This document shows, one piece after another, positions 14,392-22,947 of a stretch of DNA of 26,426 nt. A model generated the notes under the pieces. It saw only the letters and a list, made by a program, of their open reading frames with translations, was not told the origin of the DNA and ran no database searches. The DNA comes from a virus: positions 1 to 26,426 of the IMG/VR virus record IMGVR_UViG_3300017749_000112; one strand, written 5' to 3'. The translations under genes and the position numbers were made by a program. How positions within the stretch are numbered: the stretch's first letter is position 1; each line of letters starts with the position of its first letter.

Positions 14392-17300
14392 ATGCAATTA
14401 AATAGTTTTTTCTTCAAAGGCATAATGAATAAGTCTAGTGACGAAAGGATACTACCTCCTGGAGAGTATGTAGACGCACTAAACGCTAGACTAGGCTCAA
14501 CAGAAGATTCTGAAATAGGAAGTGTAGAAAACACTAAGGGCAACACAAAACTAACCAACATCACTAATCAAGGAGTGGCATTAAGTTCTAATGCTGTTTG
14601 TATTGGTTCTTATGCAGATGAAAGTGATGAAACTATTTATTGGTTTGTGACTGATCCTTCAGTAGTTGACTTAATTATTTCTTTCAATGTAAAAACATCT
14701 GTTACTGTATACCACATTATATCTACTAGTGTATTAAACTTTAACCCAAGTAATTTAATAACAGGGGTTGAGTTAATAGATAGGTTTTTAATATTTACAG
14801 ATAATTTAAATCCACCTAGAAAAATAAATGTAGATAGGTCTTATGATTTTCCTGTTGGTGGGGTAGACCAAATAACAGAAGAAGAAATTAATCTTATAGT
14901 TAAGCCACCCATTAGCCCACCTAGTTTTACTTTGTCTAGTGCTGATGGTGATGATCAAAGTTTTTTTACAGACAAGTTTATTTCTTTTGCTTATAGGTTT
15001 AAGTATGAAGATGGAGAGTACTCTGCGCTATCTCCATTTAGCCTTCCTGCTTTTGCACCAATTACTACTAGACCTTTTCAGGTTGACTTTAACTCAGTCA
15101 AGAACGAATCAATGGTTAATGAATTCAATGCGGCAACTGTGTTTTTTAATACGGGTTCTAATTTAGTCAAAGAAATAGAAGTTTGTTATAAAGAAAGTTC
15201 AAGCACTGTTATTAAAGTAATAGACAAGTACAGTAAGTCTGATTTAGGATGGGCTGACAACTCAACACAATCTATATTTTTTAGAAACAAAGAAGTATTT
15301 AGAGTGTTATCTGCTAATGAAAGTTTAAGACTGTATGATAATGTTCCTTTAAAGGCGAAAGCTTTAACTAGTTCTGGAAACAGATTAATGTTTGGAAATT
15401 ATGTAGATGGATACGATATGAAGTCTGCTGACGGAAACGATGTTAAGTTAAATTATGTTACGAGCTTGGTAAATCCTGCTGAAAATTCTACTGTTATTCC
15501 TGGTCAGTTTGTTTCTTCAGATTACCAAGTCTTAAATGGTAGTTCTACACCAAGTACGATAAGTGTGGAAAATTCAAAAGCTGTTTTTGATTTTGGGCTA
15601 ACACAATTTACTCAAGGGTCTATTGTAAGTTTTAGTGCTTCATTAAAAAGTTTTGCTTCAGGTGGAAATTTTTATAACCAAAACACTGCTGTTTTAAACC
15701 TATCTAGAGCAACTGGTGGAGCAACATTTAATATAGCTGCATCTGTACAATTAAATAATTCATACTCAGACGTGGCTTCTTTTGTAGGTGGCCCTGATTT
15801 TGAAAGGTTAATTGGAACTGGATTAGCTACAGCAACTCCTAATTATCAACCCTTTGCTAATGCTGTTGATGGGGTAACAGCAACCGATATTTTAAATAAT
15901 TCTGTTATACAAACTCCAGCGACTAATAGTGTAGGAGGGGCTAATGTTACAGCTGTTAATTCAGCTGTTCCAAATGCAGCAGCATCTGATTCTACAATAA
16001 CACCTCCCGCTACTTACCCAACTGGTCAAACTGGTTTTTTAGAATCTTTTGACATTGCTAATCCTACAATAATAAATATACAATCACTAATGATGGTATA
16101 TAAAGTAGGTAGCACTAAGTCTTTTGAAGGGTTGGAATTTTTAAGTGCTTCATTTAGTGTTGAAACCGGCAAATCTTTAGAAAGCTTACACAGTAATAGA
16201 GATTATGACTTAGCTATGATTTATATGGATGAATATGCTAGGTCAAGTACTGCTTTAGTTAGTTTAGATAGTAGTATTAATATTCCTGCTTCTAATTCCA
16301 TTGACTTTAACAAAGTACAGGTAAATATACCTACTAGTCAAAAAGCACCATCTTGGGCTAAGCATTATAAGTTTGCCATTAAGCCATCTAAATTAAATTA
16401 CGACACCTTGTTCTTGTTGAGGGCAGAACCAGACTTAGACAATTCAGAAGAGTTTTGGTGTTTACTAGAAGGGGAGACTGCACAAAAAGTTGCTGAAGGC
16501 GAAACTTATGTAGTAAAAAAAGATATTGAGGGTCCAATGCCAAACTATACAGAAGCTACTTGTTTAGCTAAAAGCACTACTCCAAATTTAGATACAGATG
16601 CACCTTCATACCCAGGCCCTGGTGTTTATGCAAAGTTTGCTCCTGGAGGGAGTTATGAACTAAATAATCCAAACATAACAAAAGAGGTAAATGTAAGCAC
16701 TAATCAAACATCAGTACCATTAAACGGAATAGAAGGAGAATTAAGTTTAGCGACAGCTTCTGGTTCAGACCCTTTGTTTCCTACACAGACTATAGGAGAG
16801 GGCACTTCGGTTACATTAAAAATAACTTGTGAAAGAAATTCAGCTGGTTTATTTAGGGCGGCTTCTATTAAAGAAGATGAGTTAAAACTAAAATACAGTA
16901 AATTAACAGCTACTAGAACAGCTAACAGATCTTACGACACTCACGCCACTCTTCAAGCTAACCTACAAGAAATGGTCCAGGAACAATTTGTTAATGAAGA
17001 TGATTTTTTTGCTGTTTCAGAAACTGATTATTCTGGTAATAATGGTCTTGAGTATAGGTTTAAATTAGATAATTCAGTTTTAGTTACTGACGGAACTAGA
17101 TATCCTCTTACTGATGAACCTATTGCAGAAGCAGATGCTTTTCATATTGTTTCATTTTATACTGCAGGAACTAATACAATAGGTGCTATTGACAGGTTTC
17201 CAGCCTTAGCTCGATATGCTAATGATATTGGGGTGTCCAGATTAAAAATAAAAGTATCTATAACTAATCAACCTGACGGTTTAGTGGTGTTAGAAACAGA

Positions 17301-19422
17301 TGGTGAAGATACTGCAAGTGAATTTTACTATGAAGGAAATGAAGTGTTTGACATAAACGGTGACTTACACGATGGTAACCTACAAAACCAAAACACTTGG
17401 GCTTTTTATGATAATGCACAAAACAACGCTTATAGAAGCTCTCAAGGATTGCCTGCCTCACAATTTTATGGTGTAAATTTAGCTTTAACCACCACAGGTG
17501 GAACTGGAGATGATGCACCATTTTCTGTAGGTGACATAGTAAACGTACAACAAACTAATTTATCGCCAACCAATCCACAATACAATGGGCAACACACAGT
17601 AGTAGAGAAACCAGACGCCAATACCATAGTATTAGACGTTGCTTTTGGAACTGCAACTCCTGTTGAAGGAGGGTCAGTTAATGCAGATGCTATTGTGCTT
17701 ACTAACTTTTTTAACTGTTACTCTTGGGGTAATGGTATGGAAAGTTGTAGGATTCAAGACTCATTCAAAGAAGATGCTCTTAATATTGGTGAAAGAGTAT
17801 TTACTTTATCTGAGGGTGAGTTTAGACAGAAACGAAGAAACGCTTCTATTACTTATAGTGGTATATATAATGATGAAACTAAACTAAATAGAACTAACGA
17901 ATTTAATTTAGGTATACTTAACTTTAAAGATTTAGACGAAGACTTTGGTAATATAGAATTACTTAAAGCAAGACAGAATGATTTATTAGTATTGCAAGAA
18001 GATAAGATATCTTATGTATTAGTAAATAAAAACGTACTTACTTCAGCAGATGGTTTATCTAACGTGACATCAACACCTACTATATTAGGAAATCAAGTAT
18101 CTCGTTTAGAAGAATATGGTATTAGCCATAATCCAGAAAGTTATGCAGAGTTTGGTTATGATAAGTATTTTACGGATGCAAAGCGTGGTGCAGTAATTAA
18201 GTTAAGTGGTAGCTCTTATTCTAATGAATCACTAGAGGTTATATCTCAGGCTGGAATGAGGTCATACTTTAGAGATTTATTTATAGATGATTTTAATACT
18301 CAAAAAATAGGAGGATATGATCCTTATATGAATGAGTATGTATTAAGTAGCAATAACAGGACATTGCCAGTAGAACCTCAGACTGTAAACTGCGGATCAG
18401 AGCTAGAGTTTAACAACCAAACCGTGAGCTTTACCTATACTGTTAAGTTAGGGGCTTCTATAGGAACTACGGATATTGACTACAATGTAACCAGTGGAAA
18501 CATAAACATATCAGTTACTTATAATGGAGCCACTACTAATTCAGGAAGTGTTACAGGAAGCGGAACTTTTCAATTTAACAAAAACATTCCTTCTATTGAA
18601 ACTGCTGTTGTAACAGTAGCGGTAGTAGGGGTGTCTGTAGATTATTCAATCACTACTCAATGTCCAAACGCAGCTGTTATAAACGTATATCAAATATGTT
18701 TGAATAGTGGGTTTACAGGATTAGCTCCAACCATACACAATCAATATGAATGGTCTTCTGATAATCTAACGCCTTCCGTGTCTAGTCCACTTATAAACCA
18801 ACCTGTGACTTTTACAAATGTAGCAACAGGTACGGGTGTTGGAACACAAAGAGTGGCTCAATATCAAGTGTATGCTTCTCAAGTAGCTGTTGGAACAACA
18901 CCAACCCCTGAGGCGGTTTTTACGGTTAGGTCAGCTAAAACAGGTTCTGATTCATTTGATTTTAATACTAATAACGGAAATAGATTATTACACTTATTAA
19001 GTAATACTACTTACGCAAATACTCAAGCGGATATTATTTCTTTGTTGGCTGCTAGTACTAATTTAACCATATCTAATACATCAAGCGGTGTATTTGAAGG
19101 GTCGTTTAATTACAGTAACACAGGAGGAACACCAGTATCTAATTTGTATTTAATATACGACTACAGAAGTTCAACTCAAGTTAATTTATCTTTTGGATCA
19201 ACAGAAGGTATAGTTTGTGGAGGTACTGGAACACTAGGACCATACTTCCTAGACGCAGTAGTTCCTTCGGAAGCAACAGTCGTTTACAACGATGCTGCAA
19301 TGACAGTACCTGCAGCTGATGGTTATTATTTATATGTTAATCCAAATCCAACAGTAGTTGATACATATTGGTTAAGACAAGACAACGGAAGAATTGTTCA
19401 AGTAAGTGAATGTTCAAGTTAA
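14392..19422 (+). CDS. Large tail muzzle / stabilisation protein
   Basis: The 1676-aa product is the largest in the window. Residues 16-51 (DERILPPGEYVDALNARLGS, then SEIGSVENTKGN) match the N-terminus of proteins annotated as stabilisation or muzzle proteins in crAss-like and other short-tailed phages, which form the distal tube and hold packaged DNA. The centre is beta-rich with fibronectin-like and propeller-like stretches. Near 1100-1330 are conserved-looking segments (NCYSWGNGMESCRIQDSF, SYAEFGYDKYFTDAKRGAV, QKIGGYDPYMNEYVLS). From about 1333 the sequence changes to Thr/Asn/Ser-rich Ig-like repeats (SGNINISVTYNGATTNSGSV), perhaps an added surface module. About 1031-1106 holds a VGDIV-type beta insert. 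The start ATG 14392 lies one base after the previous stop. No enzyme motif was seen. Confidence 0.75.
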   Translation: MQLNSFFFKGIMNKSSDERILPPGEYVDALNARLGSTEDSEIGSVENTKGNTKLTNITNQGVALSSNAVCIGSYADESDETIYWFVTDPSVVDLIISFNVKTSVTVYHIISTSVLNFNPSNLITGVELIDRFLIFTDNLNPPRKINVDRSYDFPVGGVDQITEEEINLIVKPPISPPSFTLSSADGDDQSFFTDKFISFAYRFKYEDGEYSALSPFSLPAFAPITTRPFQVDFNSVKNESMVNEFNAATVFFNTGSNLVKEIEVCYKESSSTVIKVIDKYSKSDLGWADNSTQSIFFRNKEVFRVLSANESLRLYDNVPLKAKALTSSGNRLMFGNYVDGYDMKSADGNDVKLNYVTSLVNPAENSTVIPGQFVSSDYQVLNGSSTPSTISVENSKAVFDFGLTQFTQGSIVSFSASLKSFASGGNFYNQNTAVLNLSRATGGATFNIAASVQLNNSYSDVASFVGGPDFERLIGTGLATATPNYQPFANAVDGVTATDILNNSVIQTPATNSVGGANVTAVNSAVPNAAASDSTITPPATYPTGQTGFLESFDIANPTIINIQSLMMVYKVGSTKSFEGLEFLSASFSVETGKSLESLHSNRDYDLAMIYMDEYARSSTALVSLDSSINIPASNSIDFNKVQVNIPTSQKAPSWAKHYKFAIKPSKLNYDTLFLLRAEPDLDNSEEFWCLLEGETAQKVAEGETYVVKKDIEGPMPNYTEATCLAKSTTPNLDTDAPSYPGPGVYAKFAPGGSYELNNPNITKEVNVSTNQTSVPLNGIEGELSLATASGSDPLFPTQTIGEGTSVTLKITCERNSAGLFRAASIKEDELKLKYSKLTATRTANRSYDTHATLQANLQEMVQEQFVNEDDFFAVSETDYSGNNGLEYRFKLDNSVLVTDGTRYPLTDEPIAEADAFHIVSFYTAGTNTIGAIDRFPALARYANDIGVSRLKIKVSITNQPDGLVVLETDGEDTASEFYYEGNEVFDINGDLHDGNLQNQNTWAFYDNAQNNAYRSSQGLPASQFYGVNLALTTTGGTGDDAPFSVGDIVNVQQTNLSPTNPQYNGQHTVVEKPDANTIVLDVAFGTATPVEGGSVNADAIVLTNFFNCYSWGNGMESCRIQDSFKEDALNIGERVFTLSEGEFRQKRRNASITYSGIYNDETKLNRTNEFNLGILNFKDLDEDFGNIELLKARQNDLLVLQEDKISYVLVNKNVLTSADGLSNVTSTPTILGNQVSRLEEYGISHNPESYAEFGYDKYFTDAKRGAVIKLSGSSYSNESLEVISQAGMRSYFRDLFIDDFNTQKIGGYDPYMNEYVLSSNNRTLPVEPQTVNCGSELEFNNQTVSFTYTVKLGASIGTTDIDYNVTSGNINISVTYNGATTNSGSVTGSGTFQFNKNIPSIETAVVTVAVVGVSVDYSITTQCPNAAVINVYQICLNSGFTGLAPTIHNQYEWSSDNLTPSVSSPLINQPVTFTNVATGTGVGTQRVAQYQVYASQVAVGTTPTPEAVFTVRSAKTGSDSFDFNTNNGNRLLHLLSNTTYANTQADIISLLAASTNLTISNTSSGVFEGSFNYSNTGGTPVSNLYLIYDYRSSTQVNLSFGSTEGIVCGGTGTLGPYFLDAVVPSEATVVYNDAAMTVPAADGYYLYVNPNPTVVDTYWLRQDNGRIVQVSECSS

Positions 19423-19425
19423 ATT

Positions 19426-20178
19426 ATGGCAGAAGTAACCTTATCATATAGCCCAGCAGTAAAAGGATGGCCTTCCTTTTATTCATTTATACCAGAGTAT
19501 ACTCAAGGTATGAACAACTATTTATATACATTTAAGAATGGTCAACTGTATAGGCATAATACCAATGCTTTACGAAACAACTTTTATGGGGTTCAATACA
19601 ACACCACTATTAAAAGTGTATTTAATAAAGGACCATTAGAAAGTAAATTATTTAAAACACTTACTTTAGAGTCAGACAATCCTTGGTCAGCTACTTTAGC
19701 AACTGACTTACCTCAAGTAGGTAGTATTTTAGATACTTATTTTGAAAAGAAAGAAGGGAATTATTTTGCTTTTATCAGGTTTCTAGAAACAGATATTAAT
19801 TTATTAATGAGATATGCTAACGGAATAGCAGATGTAGATACTGTTGACGCTGCTGTCCCTGCTGTAACTACCCTGACTTTTGCTAGTTCAGTAAATATAG
19901 GCAGTATTATTAGTATAGGAGATATGCTTTATTATGGTTCAACTCCATCATTAGGTGGTGTAGTGACAGGTGTTAGTGGTCAAGTTATTACTATAGACAC
20001 AACAATAACAGGTGCAAGTGCACCTAGTAATGGAGACTTTATACTATATGTTAAGAATACGGTAGCAGAATCTCACGGTGTAATGGGGCATTACTGTGAG
20101 TATGAACTAACTAATGCTTCAACTTCTAAAGTAGAATTATTTTCAGTAAGTTCTGAAACAATGAAAAGTTTCCCGTAA
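19426..20178 (+). CDS. Conserved tail structural protein
   Basis: The 250-aa product begins with VTLSYSPAVKGWPSFYSFIP and NGQLYRHNTNALRNNFYGV, a strongly patterned region that I associate with a conserved structural family found right after the muzzle gene in crAss-like and related phages. The first 140 residues are beta-rich with aromatic residues. Residues about 146-210 form a separate beta module (IGSIISIGDMLYYGSTPS, VVTGVSGQVITIDTTI, FILYVKN). The final strand EYELTNASTSKVELFSVSSE closes the fold. It starts three bases after the muzzle stop and probably belongs to the tail hub or muzzle collar. It is the last gene of the tail operon; a candidate promoter for the next group overlaps the few bases after its stop. 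Confidence 0.65.
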   Translation: MAEVTLSYSPAVKGWPSFYSFIPEYTQGMNNYLYTFKNGQLYRHNTNALRNNFYGVQYNTTIKSVFNKGPLESKLFKTLTLESDNPWSATLATDLPQVGSILDTYFEKKEGNYFAFIRFLETDINLLMRYANGIADVDTVDAAVPAVTTLTFASSVNIGSIISIGDMLYYGSTPSLGGVVTGVSGQVITIDTTITGASAPSNGDFILYVKNTVAESHGVMGHYCEYELTNASTSKVELFSVSSETMKSFP

Positions 20179-20183
20179 TTTAG

Positions 20184-20191
20184 TATATTTG
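20184..20191 (+). promoter_or_regulatory. Candidate -7 element for a leaderless transcript
   Basis: TATATTTG fits TAnnTTTG and ends only three bases before ATG 20195. In Bacteroidota transcription starts about 4-8 bases after this box, so the mRNA would begin at or beside the A of the start codon. The call is tentative because AT-rich DNA yields such boxes by chance. Confidence 0.4.
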
Positions 20192-20194
20192 CAT

Positions 20195-20947
20195 ATGGAT
20201 CCAGCTACAATGTTAATTATAAGCGGAATCACTAAAGGGGCAGGTGCCCTTTTCAGCCTAGGTCAAGCAGCTAGAGCTAAAAGTGATTTGAAAACCGCTA
20301 CAGATCAAGCTCAAAAATATATAGACAAAGCATATCAAAGCGCAGACGTAAACACTCAAAGAATGAGGTCTATTGATACTAGTTTGTATGATACTGCTAG
20401 TGAACAAATAAGTCAAGATTTATCTACTATATTAGATGTCACTGCAGGTGAAGACCCAAGATTGGCTGCGGCTCAAGGAAGTAGGCTAGCACAACAGTCT
20501 GCAAAACAAAGACAAGCTTTGGAGATGCAGAAAAGAAAAGATATTCAAGACTTAGAAAAAGATATTGCAGAAGGTGAACAAGCTAGATTAGGCAGAATAC
20601 AAACTTTAGATGAGGCTCAAGCAAAAGGGTTTCAGCAACAAGCTGCTGAAGCACAACAAAGAATGACTCAAGCAACACAACAAGCTTTACAAGCTCCCGC
20701 TTCTTTAGTAGGGGATTACACAGGAATGATAACAGCAGGTGTTTCTCCAATGCAGATTCAAAAAGGGTTTGAAGGAATGTTTGCTGGCAGTCAGCAAGCT
20801 CCACTTACTTCAGTAGGAGGTACAAGTGTGTTACCCGCTAGAACTGTAACAGGTGGTTCAGGTATGGGGTCTTTAATGAGGGGAAATGATTTACAGTTTT
20901 TGCCTGATGGAAGAATCTATGACCCTATAACAGGAAGTTTTATATAA
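20195..20947 (+). CDS. Internal virion (ejection) protein, gp14-like architecture
   Basis: The 250-aa product starts with a hydrophobic segment (ATMLIISGITKGAGALFSLG, residues 4-23). A long Ala/Gln/Lys/Glu helix with almost no beta-forming residues follows (about 25-165, including QQAAEAQQRMTQATQQALQA) and then a flexible Gly/Ser/Pro C-terminus (about 185-250) ending IYDPITGSFI. This plan resembles the smallest member of the internal-protein sets of short-tailed phages, such as T7 gp14, which leave the head and enter the envelope during infection. ATG 20195 is preferred to the TTG at 20189. Two larger proteins of similar helical character follow, which supports an ejection cassette. Sequence similarity to T7 proteins is not claimed; only architecture and position are used. 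Confidence 0.6.
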   Translation: MDPATMLIISGITKGAGALFSLGQAARAKSDLKTATDQAQKYIDKAYQSADVNTQRMRSIDTSLYDTASEQISQDLSTILDVTAGEDPRLAAAQGSRLAQQSAKQRQALEMQKRKDIQDLEKDIAEGEQARLGRIQTLDEAQAKGFQQQAAEAQQRMTQATQQALQAPASLVGDYTGMITAGVSPMQIQKGFEGMFAGSQQAPLTSVGGTSVLPARTVTGGSGMGSLMRGNDLQFLPDGRIYDPITGSFI

Positions 20948-20956
20948 TTATTAATA

Positions 20957-22945
20957 ATGGCAGCACCAGGATTAGGTTACGTAAAAAGAGATGTTGAAAA
21001 GACTACCGTTGATTGGGGAGCAATTAGTGGTGGCTTAACTACAGCACTAGGTGGAGCATTCGCTGCAGGCGAAAAACAAAAGGCAGAAGTAGCAGAAAAA
21101 AATCAATCTGTTAGTGCTGAAATACAAAAACTTCCAAGGGGAGCAACTCCAGACCAAACAAAATATTATGCTAGTATTATTCAAAAAGTTGGTGACGGTA
21201 ATCAAAAAATAAAAGATCAGTATGACAACGGTGAAATTAGCTATACTCAATATAAAATTGCAACAAACGCATTAACTAGCCAGTATCAAATATTAAAAAA
21301 TAATTTAGTTAATTATCAATCTTCTTATGATAAACTACAAGAAAACGTATTAAAAGAAGGAACTGGAAATGTTTCTTTATCGATGGCTGATATACAAACC
21401 ACAGTAGGAGACCTTGCAAATAGAACTGTTGATTGGAATATGGATTCTATGATGTTGGAATCTGTTACTAATGTAAATGGTCAAATAATTAAACAGCCAG
21501 TTGCTAATGACTTAGGTGTTATGAACTTCTACAACAAGGAGTTTAATGATAAAGTTATTACTAATGCTAATAATGTTTTTGCTAAAAAAGTTTTTGAAAC
21601 TGTAGATGCAGAAGGTAATGTAACTTACCGTGCTAATTATAAAAGTAAAGAATTTGAAAGTGCTTTAAATAATTATGTAAACTCAAAAATTAGTGATGCA
21701 AATGGTATAGATGCTTTAGAATATCTATCTAGTCCAGGAGGAAAGAAGTTAGTTTGGGGTACACCAAAAAATGATAATGAAATACAGCTTTTAATAGATA
21801 ACGACACAAAAAAGCCTATGGCTGCTAATTTAAGTGAAGTAGTTAAAAAAGCAAAAGATGGTTTAAAGAAAGATATAATAGCTCGTTTAGATACTACTTA
21901 CAGAACAAAAGAATCAGGTAAACAGTTTGAAGTAGATTTTGTTCCTAATAAAGAGATAACAATGGGGTTAGTTTCCGGAGTAAAAACTGTAGATGATTAT
22001 GTAAATCATTTAGACAGGTTTAAACCAGGTACTTATTTAAGTAAAAGTGAAATGGCTAAATCTTCTCAACCTTATAAAGTTGTTATTGATGGGGATGAAC
22101 AAGTAGTAAGTGCAGCTGAATATGTAAAATCAAGACCTGAAGCAACTTTCTTTGAGATAGATAAACAAGGAAGACCAAGACCAGTTGTTTTAAATACTTT
22201 TGAAGACTTTTTTAGTTTTGCTAATCAAGCAGCTGGAATGAATGACAAACAAATATCTGCATTCAGAAAAAAAGAACAAGGTAGAAAATATTTTGTAGAA
22301 AATGGAGAGATAAAATTTGATACCCCTGCAACCATAGCTACAAAAAGAGAAAAAGGGATTGCCTTGCCTGAATACATTAAAGGTAATAAAATTATTCAAG
22401 CAGCTTCTTCAACTGGAGCAGCTTCTTCAACTGGTTCAGCAGCAGGGTTTAACTTAAATGTATCTCTCGATAGAATAGATTTGCTTAATTCAAAAACTGA
22501 TAAAACACCTTCAGAACAACAAGAATTAAACAACTTAACAAATCAAGTAGCTGACATTTATCCTACATATGCAACTAGTTATGACGCAAGTGGTAATCCT
22601 CAAGGTATAGATACAAAGCAAGCACGAAAAGTAGTGGGGGAACAAGTTGATAAGCTTCAGTCTCAAATTAATGATTTAGAAAAAGAATTAAATTCTTATC
22701 AATTAGAGTTACAAAAGAAAGATGGTGAGTTTGTAAAAGAAGTTAGATTACAAGGAAAAACAGGATCAGAAATTAAATCATTTGAAAAATTATCGGATAG
22801 TGAGGTAGCAAACAGAAGAAGAAAAAGAAAAGAAATACAAGATAAAATAGATAAAATAAAAAACCAAATATCTGAAACTAAAGGAGAGCAGATAATTAAA
22901 CCTGTATTTGATACTTCTGTTAGGATAGATTACTCAAATAAATAA
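20957..22945 (+). CDS. Internal virion / cargo protein, helical
   Basis: A 662-aa protein, mostly helical and soluble. The N-terminus has a short Gly/Ala stretch (WGAISGGLTTALGGAFAAGE, about 20-39). The body (40-470) is Lys/Asn/Glu-rich with no recognised enzymatic motif. A low-complexity linker ASSTGAASSTGSAAG (about 483-497) precedes a C-terminal coiled coil (about 560-650) with DKLQSQINDLEKELNSYQLE and a basic segment RRRKRKEIQDKIDKIKNQIS. It follows the gp14-like gene after nine bases and precedes the 689-aa protein by two bases. A second ejection protein (gp15-like in position) or head cargo protein is the likely role. The N-terminal Gly/Ala part may be a contact for membrane or partner proteins. 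Confidence 0.55.
   Translation: MAAPGLGYVKRDVEKTTVDWGAISGGLTTALGGAFAAGEKQKAEVAEKNQSVSAEIQKLPRGATPDQTKYYASIIQKVGDGNQKIKDQYDNGEISYTQYKIATNALTSQYQILKNNLVNYQSSYDKLQENVLKEGTGNVSLSMADIQTTVGDLANRTVDWNMDSMMLESVTNVNGQIIKQPVANDLGVMNFYNKEFNDKVITNANNVFAKKVFETVDAEGNVTYRANYKSKEFESALNNYVNSKISDANGIDALEYLSSPGGKKLVWGTPKNDNEIQLLIDNDTKKPMAANLSEVVKKAKDGLKKDIIARLDTTYRTKESGKQFEVDFVPNKEITMGLVSGVKTVDDYVNHLDRFKPGTYLSKSEMAKSSQPYKVVIDGDEQVVSAAEYVKSRPEATFFEIDKQGRPRPVVLNTFEDFFSFANQAAGMNDKQISAFRKKEQGRKYFVENGEIKFDTPATIATKREKGIALPEYIKGNKIIQAASSTGAASSTGSAAGFNLNVSLDRIDLLNSKTDKTPSEQQELNNLTNQVADIYPTYATSYDASGNPQGIDTKQARKVVGEQVDKLQSQINDLEKELNSYQLELQKKDGEFVKEVRLQGKTGSEIKSFEKLSDSEVANRRRKRKEIQDKIDKIKNQISETKGEQIIKPVFDTSVRIDYSNK
22400..22435 (+). 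repeat. Two 18-bp direct repeats in the cargo gene
   Basis: GCAGCTTCTTCAACTGG followed by A or T occurs twice head to tail, encoding two A-A-S-S-T-G units. The near-identity at DNA level suggests recent duplication within a flexible linker. Confidence 0.8.
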
Positions 22946-22947
22946 AA

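Noticed and set aside
14939-15166. 75-aa plus-strand frame inside the muzzle gene
   Set aside because: It is an out-of-frame shadow of a clearly continuous 1676-aa gene and has a Leu-rich composition typical of shifted frames.
17639-17887. 82-aa plus-strand frame inside the muzzle gene
   Set aside because: Out-of-frame shadow; no intergenic signals and unlikely composition.
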